Assembly: GCF_003725995.1 (NCBI RefSeq)
Contig: NZ_QIBX01000004.1
Span: 62,001 to 126,000, forward strand
Source of the DNA: Slackia equolifaciens
GTDB lineage: Bacteria; Actinomycetota; Coriobacteriia; Coriobacteriales; Eggerthellaceae
DNA: 64,000 bases
Direction of reading: 5' to 3'
Part shown: one piece after another, positions 34,334 through 43,589 of the stretch
How the letters are laid out: the number at the start of each line of letters is the position of its first letter
How positions within the stretch are numbered: position 1 is the first letter of the stretch
Translations under genes and position numbers: made by a program
Notes under the pieces: generated by a model
Seen by the model: the letters and a program-made list of their open reading frames with translations, nothing else
What the model was told of the DNA's origin: nothing
Database searches by the model: none

Positions 34334-34954
34334 CTAGCGGATGAAGTTCGTCTTCACGGGTCGCTCGAACTTGGGGAACTCGATGCCCGCCTGCTTGCCG
34401 GCGTCGATGCACTTCATCAGCCATGCCATGTTGCGACCGAGTGTGCGCATGGTTTGCATGCCCTCTTCGTCGCGTCGCACCTCATCGGGCGTGTTGCCGT
34501 GCACCTGATTCCAGTAGGGAGCGCCCACCACCATCATGTTGGAAATGGTGAAATACTTGTTCATCTGATCGAACGCCGCACTCGCGCCGCCGCGTCTGCA
34601 CGATACCACCGCAGCCGCCGGCTTACCCGCGAACAACGCGCCTCTACCGTAGAACAGGCGGTCCATGAACGAGGTCATGGCTCCCGATGCGGCCGCAAAG
34701 TGCACCGGCGTGCCGAACACAAACGCATCGTAGCTCTTCGCGTCATCGATAACCTTGTTCACCACGTCGTCGATGAAGCAATGCCCGTCCTTGAGACACT
34801 TGCCGCAGCCCAGGCACCCCGAAATAGCACCCGTGCCCAGCCACATGATGTCGGCCTGCACGCCCTGCTCCTGCAGGCCCGTTTCCACCGCGCCGAGCGC
34901 CGTATAGGTGCAGCCCATCTTGTGCGGGCTGCCGTTGATAAGCAGTGCCTTCAT
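34334..34954 (-). CDS. Flavodoxin-fold NAD(P)H-dependent FMN oxidoreductase with ferredoxin-like Cys motif
   Basis: 206 residues, start after AAAGGGGGAG. It opens with LLINGSPHKMGCTYTAL, the phosphate-binding loop of flavodoxin-like reductases, followed by GCLGCGKCLKDGHC, a Cys-rich insertion seen in the iron-sulfur flavoprotein group (Isf-like), and then FGTPVHFAAASGAM. It may be a redox shuttle or a quinone/nitro reductase. The Cys set CX2CX2CX5C could bind a [4Fe-4S] cluster. Confidence 0.82.
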   Translation of the reverse strand: MKALLINGSPHKMGCTYTALGAVETGLQEQGVQADIMWLGTGAISGCLGCGKCLKDGHCFIDDVVNKVIDDAKSYDAFVFGTPVHFAAASGAMTSFMDRLFYGRGALFAGKPAAAVVSCRRGGASAAFDQMNKYFTISNMMVVGAPYWNQVHGNTPDEVRRDEEGMQTMRTLGRNMAWLMKCIDAGKQAGIEFPKFERPVKTNFIR

Positions 34955-35296
34955 AGCTCCCCCTTTGTCAAGCGCCGCGAGAGGCCCATGAAGCCAGCCG
35001 CAGCAAACTGCCTTTCACCGCCATGATACCGCGCCGCACTCCGCAAGCCAAACGGCGCCGGCGGAAACCCCGCACTTCTCAGGCCAAAGGCCCAAGCCCC
35101 TACTGCCTTTGCATAAAACTTATTTCCCTTTCACACACGTCAGCCGCTCTTCACATACAATCTTGCCAACTATCGCCAACGAAAGGGTAAACATGCCCTC
35201 TGGCATGTTTAGTCCGTGGCTGGGAACGCTGCTTGTCTGCGCGACACGTTCCTGAGTGCGCAGCAATCAGGAACCGCATAAAGAGAGAGGAACGGT
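34955..35296 (+). promoter_or_regulatory. Intergenic region with a structured leader before the HAD gene
   Basis: No gene is supported here. Two perfect stems stand before the HAD start: AAACATGCC-CTCT-GGCATGTTT (35189-35210) and GTTCCTGA-N11-TCAGGAAC (35248-35274). The second is followed by the AGAGAGAGG binding site. The pair could be a regulatory leader; no known riboswitch class was recognised. Confidence 0.4.
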
Positions 35297-36010
35297 ATGA
35301 CTAACGCGGCCCCGGGGACTTTCCCCGTTTCAAACCTGCACCCCACGCGCGTGAACCCCGGCGCGCCTGAAGTGTTCGCAGGCGTGATTTTCGACCTCGA
35401 TGGCACGCTCGTAGACTCCATGGATTACTGGGATAGTCTAGGGCCCAACTACCTCTCCGCACGAGGCATCGAGCCCGATCCCGCCGACCATGAGAACTTC
35501 AAGACGCTCACCCTGGAGGAAGCGGCGGTATACGTGAAGGAGAAGTACCACCTGCCCGAACCCGCCAACGAGGTGCACAACGCCATCATGGACGGCATGC
35601 GCAAGCCCTATCTGGAGCTTATTCCTCTCAAGCCCGGCGTGGCATGCATGCTGAACACACTCGATGCGGCGGGCGTGCGCATGTGCATCGCCACCGCGTC
35701 GGAAAAGGAGCTGGTGATTCCCGCACTCGAGCGCCTGGGCATCGCTCATCATTTCCAGGGCGTTTACACCTGTCCCGAGGTGGGCGTGAGCAAAAGCAAG
35801 CCCGACGTGTTCGAATGGGCGCTGCGCGAGCTGGGCACGCCGCGCGAAACAACCGTCGTGGTCGAGGATTCGCTCCACGCTATCGAAACCGCCAAGCGCG
35901 CAGGATTCCCCGTGATCGCCGTGCATGAGCACACCGCGGCCCACAACGTCGATGCCATCGAGGATGTTGCCGACGCCGTGATAGCAAGCTTTGAGGATAT
36001 GGCACAATAG
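35297..36010 (+). CDS. HAD-superfamily phosphatase (subfamily IA, phosphoglucomutase-like)
   Basis: 237 residues. The first motif is VIFDLDGTLVDS (nucleophile Asp and the assisting Asp), the second is in CIATAS, and the later motif VVEDSLHAIETAKRAG holds the metal-binding Asp. An N-terminal extension of about 27 residues precedes the domain. It probably hydrolyses a sugar or nucleotide phosphate. The phosphofructokinase gene follows 105 bp later on the same strand, so a sugar-phosphate role is plausible. Confidence 0.85.
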   Translation: MTNAAPGTFPVSNLHPTRVNPGAPEVFAGVIFDLDGTLVDSMDYWDSLGPNYLSARGIEPDPADHENFKTLTLEEAAVYVKEKYHLPEPANEVHNAIMDGMRKPYLELIPLKPGVACMLNTLDAAGVRMCIATASEKELVIPALERLGIAHHFQGVYTCPEVGVSKSKPDVFEWALRELGTPRETTVVVEDSLHAIETAKRAGFPVIAVHEHTAAHNVDAIEDVADAVIASFEDMAQ

Positions 36011-36115
36011 GACCATGAGGCTCTTTGCGCGTCCCGCTTTCGGCGGCGCCCTTGAGCCACCCGCGCAGGCATCCCACCGTGCGGGCGCCATGAATACGTG
36101 GAAAAGGAGCACCAG

Positions 36116-37333
36116 ATGAGCAACTGCCTCGTCGCGCAATCCGGCGGCCCCACCGCCGTCATCAACGCAAGTTTGGCCGGCGTCGTGCGCGCCAACCAGC
36201 TCAACCCCGTGTACGACCGCGTGTTTGGCGGGCTACATGGCATCGAGGGCGTGCTGGATGACAAGCTTTATGACCTGACCGACCTTTCCGGCCGCGACAT
36301 TGAAATTCTCAAGCAAACGCCGTCGAGCGCGTTGGGCACCTGCCGCTACAAGCTCAAGCGCGGCAACGATGCCGATTACAAGCGGCTGGTGGATGTCATG
36401 GACGCCCACGACATCGAGACGATGTTCTACATCGGCGGCAACGATTCCATGGACACGGTGGATGCGCTCAGCGAGTGGGCGCACGAAAACGGCATCGCCA
36501 AGCGCTTCATTGGCATTCCCAAAACCGTGGACAACGACCTCGTGCCCGTGGACCATTGCCCCGGCTTCGCGAGCGCTGCCAAGATCGCCTGTGAAATCAC
36601 GCACGCCACCTACCTGGATTACGCCGCCTACACGCGCCCCGAAGTGTTCGTGTTGGAAACCATGGGCCGCGATGCCGGCTGGCTGGCCGCGAGCTGCTGC
36701 TTCACCGGCAATGTAGACCTGCTGGTGCTGCCCGAGGTTGACTTTGATAAAGAGGCGTTCCTCGCCGAGGTGCAGAAAAAGTTCGACGAGAAGGGCGAGT
36801 GCTACATCGTGGTGAGCGAGGGTGCTCATTATGCCGATGGCACCTACCTCTCTGCGGGCGACACCGCCAACGATGGCTTTGCGCACGCGGTGCTGGGCGG
36901 CGCGGGCGCTACGCTTAAGCAGATGATCGTCGACGCCGGCATTGTTCCCCGCGGCGTGGTGCAGGACCTTTCGCGTGCGGCGCGCTCCAGCAACTTCGCG
37001 CAGAGCTTGGTGGACGTAACCGAAGCCTATGAGCTGGGCATGAGCGCGCACATGCGCTCGGCCGACCCCGCGTTCACAAGCGCCGTAGTGGGCATTCGCC
37101 CCCGCAGCGCCGAAGACATGGCGGCAGGCGTATACAACGCCGAGTTCTTCGCCGGCCCCGCCAAGGACTTCGCGAACTACGTGAAGCATTTCCCCGCTGA
37201 GTGGATTCTGCCCAACTACGCCGGCATCACGCAGGAGGCCATGGACTATTTCCGCCCGCTCATTCAGGGCGAGCCTAAGCTGGTCTACGAAAACGGCATG
37301 CCTGCTACGTTGGTGCCGTTCAACAAGCGCTAA
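36116..37333 (+). CDS. Pyrophosphate-type 6-phosphofructokinase
   Basis: 405 residues from ATG 36116 (AGGAG at 6 bases). The nucleotide/PPi site reads GGNDSMDT and PKTVDND. In this family ATP enzymes have Gly at both deciding positions (GGDGS, GTIDND), while PPi enzymes have Asp and Lys, as here. MGRDAGWLA completes the substrate site. It should phosphorylate fructose 6-phosphate with pyrophosphate, reversibly, in glycolysis. Convergent terminator at 37378-37409. Confidence 0.88.
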   Translation: MSNCLVAQSGGPTAVINASLAGVVRANQLNPVYDRVFGGLHGIEGVLDDKLYDLTDLSGRDIEILKQTPSSALGTCRYKLKRGNDADYKRLVDVMDAHDIETMFYIGGNDSMDTVDALSEWAHENGIAKRFIGIPKTVDNDLVPVDHCPGFASAAKIACEITHATYLDYAAYTRPEVFVLETMGRDAGWLAASCCFTGNVDLLVLPEVDFDKEAFLAEVQKKFDEKGECYIVVSEGAHYADGTYLSAGDTANDGFAHAVLGGAGATLKQMIVDAGIVPRGVVQDLSRAARSSNFAQSLVDVTEAYELGMSAHMRSADPAFTSAVVGIRPRSAEDMAAGVYNAEFFAGPAKDFANYVKHFPAEWILPNYAGITQEAMDYFRPLIQGEPKLVYENGMPATLVPFNKR

Positions 37334-37377
37334 CCGATTCCGCCGTTTTCCGAACGGTTCAAAGATGCATCAAACGC

Positions 37378-37409
37378 AAAAGGGTCGCCCCGCTTGGGAC
37401 GGCCCTTTT
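37378..37409. terminator. Bidirectional terminator between phosphofructokinase and cyclase genes
   Basis: AAAAGGGTCG pairs with CGGCCCTTTT with one wobble. Its T and A flanks serve both strands. Confidence 0.75.
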
Positions 37410-37430
37410 CAGTCCTGGCCTTTACTAAGG

Positions 37431-38180
37431 CTATTCGCACACGGCCCACACGCGAGCGGGTAAGCCGGTTGCGCCCTCGATGTGCGGCCACGCCACGAAA
37501 ATGATGGCGCCGGCCTCGGGCACCTGATCGAGATTGGCCATAAGCTCCACCTGCAGATGCCCGTTATCCAGTACATAGCGCTCGATAGCCAAATCATCCG
37601 CCTCTACCGCCAGATACGACGCGTCGGTGTCTAGCGTTTCATGGCCGTTCATCGCGATGCCGCGCTCCTCATAGAGGAATCTGATAACCTCCATCGACCA
37701 GCCGGGGCAATGCTCACCGTCCTCGTCATCAAAATTGTTGAGCGCGTTGTTATCGGGCCAGCGCTTCGACCAATCGGTGCGCAACGCCACGAATGCGCCC
37801 TCGGGAATGCGGCCATGCTTGGCCTCCCATGCCTCTACGTCTCCAAGCGTCACGGCACAATCGGGATTCTCGGCCACTTTTGCCGTGATGTCGATCACGC
37901 ACAAAGGATGCGCGGCATCGGCGACGCCATACGCCTCGGACCCCACGGCGCCCGGCGTGAAATGATTGGGGAAATCCACGTGCGTACCAAACTGACCGGG
38001 GAATTTATAGGTATGGATGCGGCAGGAGAGCATCTCTTCGTCATAATCGAACACAGTCTTGCACAGCTCCACCGACCCATCGGGAATACCGCCCCAATAC
38101 GGGCTCTCGTTGGTCAGCGGATGCGTAAGATCGACCCATTTGCAGCCCTGAAGCTTGGCCAAGTCTTCCCACAATCCCAT
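37431..38180 (-). CDS. Cyclase-family (kynurenine formamidase-like) hydrolase
   Basis: 249 residues from ATG 38180 (AAGGAG 8 bases upstream; GTG 38189 is an alternative). The family metal motif is HXGTHXDXPXHF. Here it reads QFGTHVDFPNHF, so the first metal His is Gln and the others are kept. Family members hydrolyse N-formylkynurenine, isatin or related cyclic amides. The Gln may mark a subgroup with another metal geometry. The substrate is unknown. Confidence 0.8.
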   Translation of the reverse strand: MGLWEDLAKLQGCKWVDLTHPLTNESPYWGGIPDGSVELCKTVFDYDEEMLSCRIHTYKFPGQFGTHVDFPNHFTPGAVGSEAYGVADAAHPLCVIDITAKVAENPDCAVTLGDVEAWEAKHGRIPEGAFVALRTDWSKRWPDNNALNNFDDEDGEHCPGWSMEVIRFLYEERGIAMNGHETLDTDASYLAVEADDLAIERYVLDNGHLQVELMANLDQVPEAGAIIFVAWPHIEGATGLPARVWAVCE

Positions 38181-38362
38181 GGTAATCACTCCTTCAGTCG
38201 TACGGCGCGCCGCACCGAAAGCGCGGGCTTGGTGCGATGCCTATGATACAGCAGTCCGTTCGCCGATTTTTCACCCGAGGGAGCCACGCTGCTCCTTTTG
38301 CCGCGCCCTTCGCGTTAATATTCGTGAAGAAAGCATGGATGCCCTCGACGCAGGAGGAAATC

Positions 38363-39934
38363 GTGGAGACTCGTCGGCCTTCAAGGCGCTCGCAAGACAT
38401 GCCGCCCATGACAGCGCAGCCCTACGCGACGCGGCATCGCCATGGCCGAACGCAGCGGCGCGATGGAGAGCTCTATCGCGCCGGCACTTCACCATTCAAT
38501 GCCTATAACGCACCGCACGGAGGCAGAGCCGGCGGGGTTTCAGCGCGTCCTCGTGCCGGCATGAATGCGAGATTCGTGATTGCCCTCGTTGCGATAATCG
38601 CAATCATCGCCGCTATCGCGATTGGCGTGTTCTCTTGCACAAGCAAGACAAACGCCGCCCAGGAGTCCCTTGAGGTCACCGACGGCTCCCCCGCCTCCGC
38701 GAACTCCTCGCAGACGCTCGTGCTCAACGACGCCGTTCGCGGCGAGGCGCCCGTGAGCGGCGTATCCGAACGGTTCCGCGATTGCGAAGAGACCGTCGAT
38801 GAAAACGGCATCGTGCACGGAACCACGCCCGACGGCATCCGCTACACCGTGCTCGGCCGCGGAGAGCTGGCCCAAAGCCCCGACCGCGTGACGTTATGCG
38901 CGATTGGCGATCAGCTGGTGACCGAATACGTCCTCCCCTTCGCCGATGCCTACGCGGGCAAAACCGGTGACGGCGAATACGACTTCACCCCATGGTACCG
39001 CGAAGTCAAACCGTTCATCCAGGAGCACGACCTGCGCTTTGTCAATCAAGAAACCGTCATGGTAAGCGAGGAGAAAGGATATTCCTATTCGGGATACCCC
39101 ACGTTCAACTCGCCCGAATCGGCTGCGGCATCGGTTGCCGACACCGGCTTCAACCTGGTGAATTTCGCCACCAACCACACGTATGATCTGGGAACCTTTG
39201 GCATTGAGGCAAGTCACGAGGTGTGGGATCGCTATCCCCAGCTGCTCGTAGGCGGCAGCTACCTTACGCAAGAAGACCGCGAGACCGTGCACATGATCGA
39301 ACGCAACGGGCTCACGTTCGCCTTCCTTGCCTACACATACGGCGACAACGCGTTTTCTGACGCCTCGCAGATGCCCAACAGCTACTATTCGTGCGCGTTT
39401 GACAAAGATGCCATCGCGGCAGACGTGCAGCGCGCCCAGAAAGTAGCCGACGCGGTGATCGTAGCGATGCATTGGGGCACCGAGTACGTGAACGAGCCCA
39501 ACGAGCAGCAGGTGGAATACGCTCAGTTTTTGGCCGATTTGGACGTTGACCTGGTGCTCGGCACGCACTGCCACACCATTCAGCCCGTGGAGTACGTAAC
39601 CGGCGAAACGGGCAACACCGTTCCGGTGGTGTATGGGCTTTCCGACTTCATAAGCTGCTGGACCATTACCGACACGATTATCAGCGGCATCTTCACCTGC
39701 GATTTCGTACCGCAAGAAGACGGCAGCATAGCAGTGGAGAACTTAGAGTGGCATCCCACCATCGAGTGGGACGACGGCAGCGGCCAGCCCTATGTTCGCC
39801 TGCTCGCGGGCATGGACGAGGCCACGACCAACGCAAACACCCGCACCCCTGACGTGGGAGACGATTACACCTACCTGCGCGATTTGACGAACGAAGTCAT
39901 CGGCGACGACGCTGCGACGATTGTTTGGGAATAG
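38363..39934 (+). CDS. CapA-family (poly-gamma-glutamate synthesis-like) metallophosphatase, membrane-anchored
   Basis: 523 residues from GTG 38363, which has AGGAGG 5 bases upstream and is better than the ATGs around it. A basic, disordered N-terminus of about 70 residues precedes one membrane helix (FVIALVAIIAIIAAIAI), then an extracellular domain. CapA features are NFATNHTYDLG, AMHWGTEYVNEPNEQQ and LGTHCHTIQP, which hold the metal-binding His and Asp/Asn residues. It could act on cell-envelope polymers. It diverges from the cyclase gene. Confidence 0.85.
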   Translation: METRRPSRRSQDMPPMTAQPYATRHRHGRTQRRDGELYRAGTSPFNAYNAPHGGRAGGVSARPRAGMNARFVIALVAIIAIIAAIAIGVFSCTSKTNAAQESLEVTDGSPASANSSQTLVLNDAVRGEAPVSGVSERFRDCEETVDENGIVHGTTPDGIRYTVLGRGELAQSPDRVTLCAIGDQLVTEYVLPFADAYAGKTGDGEYDFTPWYREVKPFIQEHDLRFVNQETVMVSEEKGYSYSGYPTFNSPESAAASVADTGFNLVNFATNHTYDLGTFGIEASHEVWDRYPQLLVGGSYLTQEDRETVHMIERNGLTFAFLAYTYGDNAFSDASQMPNSYYSCAFDKDAIAADVQRAQKVADAVIVAMHWGTEYVNEPNEQQVEYAQFLADLDVDLVLGTHCHTIQPVEYVTGETGNTVPVVYGLSDFISCWTITDTIISGIFTCDFVPQEDGSIAVENLEWHPTIEWDDGSGQPYVRLLAGMDEATTNANTRTPDVGDDYTYLRDLTNEVIGDDAATIVWE

Positions 39935-40120
39935 AATATTTGCTCTATTCCGAGCAACAACACCGCTAATGCTCGCATTCCGAGAGGTTCGCCACATGGC
40001 TGGAGGAGTCGTACAAACGCGACCTGCCCGCCGCACAGAGGACAGTTTGAGACGAGCCTACAGCGGCCATCTGTATGGCTCTTTCAAACTTTTGCACTGA
40101 ATCTATGATAAGATATCCGT
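39935..40120 (+). promoter_or_regulatory. Region upstream of abiE with possible gene debris
   Basis: A short open stretch (around 39990-40050) reads like a protein end (RFATWLEESYKRDLPAAQRTV, then stop), which may be left from an older insertion. A -10-like TATGAT is at 40104-40109, just before abiEi. Confidence 0.25.
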
Positions 40121-40723
40121 ATGAAAATCGCAAAACATACCGAGACGTTAGAGCGCCTCCTCGACAAGGGGGACGGAGTGCTCACAGCCTCGGACGCGCT
40201 CAGGGCGGGGATCCCGAAGGACTCCTTCTACCGTTATGTGAGCAGCAAAGGCCTGAGGCGGCAGTCCCAGGGCATCTACCTTTCGGCAGACGTCCTCCCC
40301 GATGAGTTCGCTCTGCTGCAGGCGCGCTACCCGAAGGCCATCTTCTCTCACGACACCGCACTCTTCCTGCACGGGATGAGCGAACGCGACCCCATTCCGG
40401 TTTCAGTCAGCGTCAAGTCGGGGTACAACTCGCCGTCACTCAAGAACCAGGGCGTGCGCATCTACTACGTGAGGCCCGAATGGCACGGGCTCGGTGTATG
40501 CGAGGTCAGGACCCCGGACGGCAATATCGTCAGGGCGTACAACAAGGAGCGAACCGTCTGCGACCTCATCCGGAAGAGGACGAGCGCGGACGTGACGGAG
40601 TTTAACCAGGCGATGCGAGCCTGGGCGAAGTCGAAGGACAGGAACCTCGCGCGGCTGTCCGAATACGCCAGGAAGATGAACATGGAATCCCGAGTGTGGG
40701 ACGCAATTGGAGTGCTCTTATGA
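40121..40723 (+). CDS. abiEi: AbiEi-type antitoxin with N-terminal HTH
   Basis: 200 residues. The N-terminal winged-helix part (LLDKGDGVLTASDALRAGIPKDSFYRYV) and the AbiEi core (QGIYLSADVLPDEFALLQARYPKAIFSHDTALFLHG) match the AbiE antitoxin/abortive infection family. It binds DNA to repress its own operon. Its stop overlaps the toxin start (ATGA). Codon use differs from the neighbours: AGG and AGA Arg codons are frequent here, while CGC dominates around it, which suggests horizontal transfer. Confidence 0.9.
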   Translation: MKIAKHTETLERLLDKGDGVLTASDALRAGIPKDSFYRYVSSKGLRRQSQGIYLSADVLPDEFALLQARYPKAIFSHDTALFLHGMSERDPIPVSVSVKSGYNSPSLKNQGVRIYYVRPEWHGLGVCEVRTPDGNIVRAYNKERTVCDLIRKRTSADVTEFNQAMRAWAKSKDRNLARLSEYARKMNMESRVWDAIGVLL

Positions 40724-41565
40724 TCGACAACCCGAGAAGGGTAAAAGACCTCATCAAGAACCTCGCCGGGGGCGACAGCGGCAGGGCTCAGCTCCTGCAG
40801 CGCCGCTACGCAATGGAGCGATTCCTCGAGAGAATTGCCGAGTCGGATTACAGGGAAAACCTTATCCTCAAGGGCGGGATGCTCGTCACCTCGATGCTTG
40901 GCGTCGGGGAGCGCATGACTCGGGATACCGACATGACCATGCAGGATAAGCATCTCGACATCGAGAGCGCCGTCGAGATGACGAAGGAAATTGCAGCCAT
41001 CCCTCTCGAGGACGGAGCATCTTTCTCCGTTGAGAACGCATACGAGATTATGGAGGACTCGGAATACGGCGGCGTGCGCATCGAGATGAGGGCACGTCTC
41101 GGCAAGACCGAGATTCCCATGAAGATCGACATCTCAACGGGAGACGCATTGACGCCTGCCGCCGTGGGCTACGCCTATCGTCTCCTGTTGGAAGACCGTA
41201 CCATAAACATCCTCGCCTACAACGTCGAAACCGTGCTGGCGGAGAAGGCAGAGACCATGCTCGCCCGCTCGACGTTCAACACGCGTATGAGGGACTTCTA
41301 TGACATGTGGGCCCTCACAAACGCCGGATCGAAAGTCGACCGCAAGATTCTGGCGGATGCGGTCGCCGCCACCATCGCTAACAGGGGCAACGGCGTGAGC
41401 CTAGATGCCTCCGAGAATGTCCTGAAAGCCCTGGCAGCAAGCGATACCATGCACGCGAACTGGAAGAGGTACCGAGATCGGAACGACTTCGCGTCCGGCC
41501 TGGAATGGGAAGAAGTCCTTTCCGCCGCCCGGTTAATCTGTGAAATGGCGAAAAAGACTCAGTAA
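40720..41565 (+). CDS. abiEii: AbiEii-type nucleotidyltransferase toxin
   Basis: 281 residues. The nucleotidyltransferase core is LKGGMLVTSML followed by TRDTDMTM, which gives the GG and DxD metal motifs, and a later Asp-rich MKIDIST. In the AbiE system the toxin acts as a nucleotidyltransferase to arrest phage-infected cells or stabilise mobile DNA. It overlaps abiEi by 4 bases and is complete. Codon use is foreign like that of abiEi. Confidence 0.9.
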   Translation: MIDNPRRVKDLIKNLAGGDSGRAQLLQRRYAMERFLERIAESDYRENLILKGGMLVTSMLGVGERMTRDTDMTMQDKHLDIESAVEMTKEIAAIPLEDGASFSVENAYEIMEDSEYGGVRIEMRARLGKTEIPMKIDISTGDALTPAAVGYAYRLLLEDRTINILAYNVETVLAEKAETMLARSTFNTRMRDFYDMWALTNAGSKVDRKILADAVAATIANRGNGVSLDASENVLKALAASDTMHANWKRYRDRNDFASGLEWEEVLSAARLICEMAKKTQ

Positions 41566-41966
41566 CCATCCGAAAGCCGGCCTCAAACGCAACATCGCGC
41601 GTAAGTCGCTTCCTGCTTATTTCCGCTCGTGAACCGGAAAGTAATCGCAGGAGAACAGCGCACCGCGCGCTCCGCCAAAGCTCGCAACCTCCAGATGGCA
41701 CGATGCCGTGCGCGCGGCGTCATGCACAAAGCACGCCTTGAGAGCCCTCCAGCCCAAGGGCGCGCATATACAGTGCCATGCCGCCCACGACCGACACATG
41801 CCGTGCGCATGATGTCTCAGGCAAACGCACCAGAAGGCCCCATTCGGGGAGTGAATCCCGATTGGGGCCTTGAGGGGGGTGCCGCGCCGTCAGGGAGGGA
41901 GGGGGACGACGCGGCGCTTCGATAAGCGGATGAAGCAATCAGCTCGAACGCTTCAAACGGGAATGG
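41566..41966. other. Intergenic region with a strong hairpin
   Basis: This 401-bp stretch has no supported gene. A 15-bp stem with one mismatch is at 41834-41848 and 41857-41871 (AAGGCCCCATTCGGG and its partner), placed to end the abiE transcript or the reductase transcript from the other side. A second GC dyad (GCCGCG/CGCGGC) surrounds the run of G at about 41880-41917. Confidence 0.5.
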
Positions 41967-43589
41967 CTATTTGGCGGCCAGAGCCTTGCCCACCACGTAA
42001 CCCTGGGTGTGGCAGCGGCCGAGAGACAGACCGGGCAGATCCATGGGATAGTCGGGGCTGCCGAAGAAGTTGCCGGCGCAGTTTCCGATAGCGTACAGGC
42101 CCTCGATGGGATTGCCGTCGGCATCGAGCACGTTCATCTCGCCGTTCACGTTAACGCCGTGCACGATGGCAGACAGGCGAATGTGACGATGAATACCGTA
42201 GAACGGCGGCTCGGTGATGGACTTGAGCCACTTGGCCTCCTTGCCCATGTCCTCGTCGACGCCCTTCTCCACGAGCTCGTTGTAGCGCTCGACGGTAGCC
42301 ACGAAGTTAGCGGAATCGATGCCCAGCTTCTCAGCGAGCTCCTCCAGGGTGTCGGCGGAGTAGGTGCCGATCAGGTCGGTGTACACGCCTTCCTTCTCGC
42401 CCTCGACCTCGGGCATGTAGGCTTCCATCATCTTGGGGTCGTAGAGCATGCCCGGCCAATCGGCGCAGTCGTCCATGTACTTGCTGTCGAAGATCTGGGA
42501 GTACCAGCCGGTGTCCTCGGCGCTGGTCAGGAAGTTGCCCATGTAAGCCATGGCGCTGCGGGCCTCGTTGCAGAAACGGGTGCCGTCGTCCTTGACGCAC
42601 AGGAAGGGCATGTCGGCCATGGAGCCCGGGCCGGCGTCGAAGTCATGCTGGACCTTGGAGCCGCACACGGGTTCCATGCGGGCGCCCGCCCACACCATCA
42701 TCTTCTGGCCGTCGCCGGTCTTGTTCTGCTGCTTGCGGTCCATGTTGGCCATGTCGGGGTTGTAGTAGGCCATCATCTCGTCGTCGTTGGTGTAGTCGCC
42801 GGTAGCGATGACCACGCCCTTGGCGCCGTTGAACTGCACGTACTGGTTGTCCAGCTCGGCGATGACGCCCACGACCTTGCCGGAGTCATCCTTGACAAGC
42901 TGCTGGGCGGGGCAGGAGTAGAAGATCTCCAGGCCGTCCTTGCCGTCGAAGTAGGCGCACAGGTCCTGCATGCCGGTGCCGGTGTTGTAGGGCTTGGGGC
43001 CGAAGTCGAACGCGAAGTACTTGACGGGCTGGCCGTCGATGGTCTGGATGGTGCTGGTCCACTTGGCGGTGGTGTCCTGGATGGAGCAGCCAGCCTCGGT
43101 GGCCTTCTCCCACAGCCAGGTCAGAGCCTCGCCGGAATTCTTGGCCCACAGGTCAACCTGCTCGCGGTGGGAGCGCCACACGCACTGCTCGGTGATCCAA
43201 GAGGTGACGGCGGCCACGCCCGCGGGACCCGTGCCCTCGGGATCGGCGCTGTCCAGGATCAGCGAGTCGCAGGTGTTGCCCTGAGAGATGGCCAGGCTCT
43301 CCTTCTGGATGAGGGCGACCTTCGCGCCTGCCTCGGCGGCAGCGAGCGCGCAGGGGACGCCGGCAGCGCCAGCGCCCACGACCACGATGTCGAATTCCTT
43401 GGTCTCGGCGATGTCGGTGATGGGCTCCGGCTGCGCGAAGAACGCGGGCAGACCGTCTTCGGCAACCGCGGCGCCGGTTTCGCTCGTGCCGGCGGTGCTA
43501 GGCGCACAGCTCGCAAGCATGCCCGCGGTAGCAGCGCCGGCGGCCGCAACGCCACCGAACTTGAACAAATCGCGACGAGTGAGTTCCAT
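41967..43589 (-). CDS. Tat-exported FAD-dependent reductase lipoprotein
   Basis: 540 residues from ATG 43589 (AAGGAGGAG upstream). The signal is LTRRDLFKFGG with lipobox MLASC (Cys28). The FAD motif is DIVVVGAGAAGVP, and the C-terminus has DGNPIEGLYAIGNCAGN. There is no FMN-binding domain. The highly biased codon use (mostly C/G third positions) suggests strong expression. Its divergent regulator begins at 43929. The substrate is unknown. Confidence 0.86.
   Translation of the reverse strand: MELTRRDLFKFGGVAAAGAATAGMLASCAPSTAGTSETGAAVAEDGLPAFFAQPEPITDIAETKEFDIVVVGAGAAGVPCALAAAEAGAKVALIQKESLAISQGNTCDSLILDSADPEGTGPAGVAAVTSWITEQCVWRSHREQVDLWAKNSGEALTWLWEKATEAGCSIQDTTAKWTSTIQTIDGQPVKYFAFDFGPKPYNTGTGMQDLCAYFDGKDGLEIFYSCPAQQLVKDDSGKVVGVIAELDNQYVQFNGAKGVVIATGDYTNDDEMMAYYNPDMANMDRKQQNKTGDGQKMMVWAGARMEPVCGSKVQHDFDAGPGSMADMPFLCVKDDGTRFCNEARSAMAYMGNFLTSAEDTGWYSQIFDSKYMDDCADWPGMLYDPKMMEAYMPEVEGEKEGVYTDLIGTYSADTLEELAEKLGIDSANFVATVERYNELVEKGVDEDMGKEAKWLKSITEPPFYGIHRHIRLSAIVHGVNVNGEMNVLDADGNPIEGLYAIGNCAGNFFGSPDYPMDLPGLSLGRCHTQGYVVGKALAAK

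Noticed and set aside
35189-35274. Fluoride or ZTP riboswitch before the HAD gene
   Set aside because: The conserved sequence elements of these classes are not visible.
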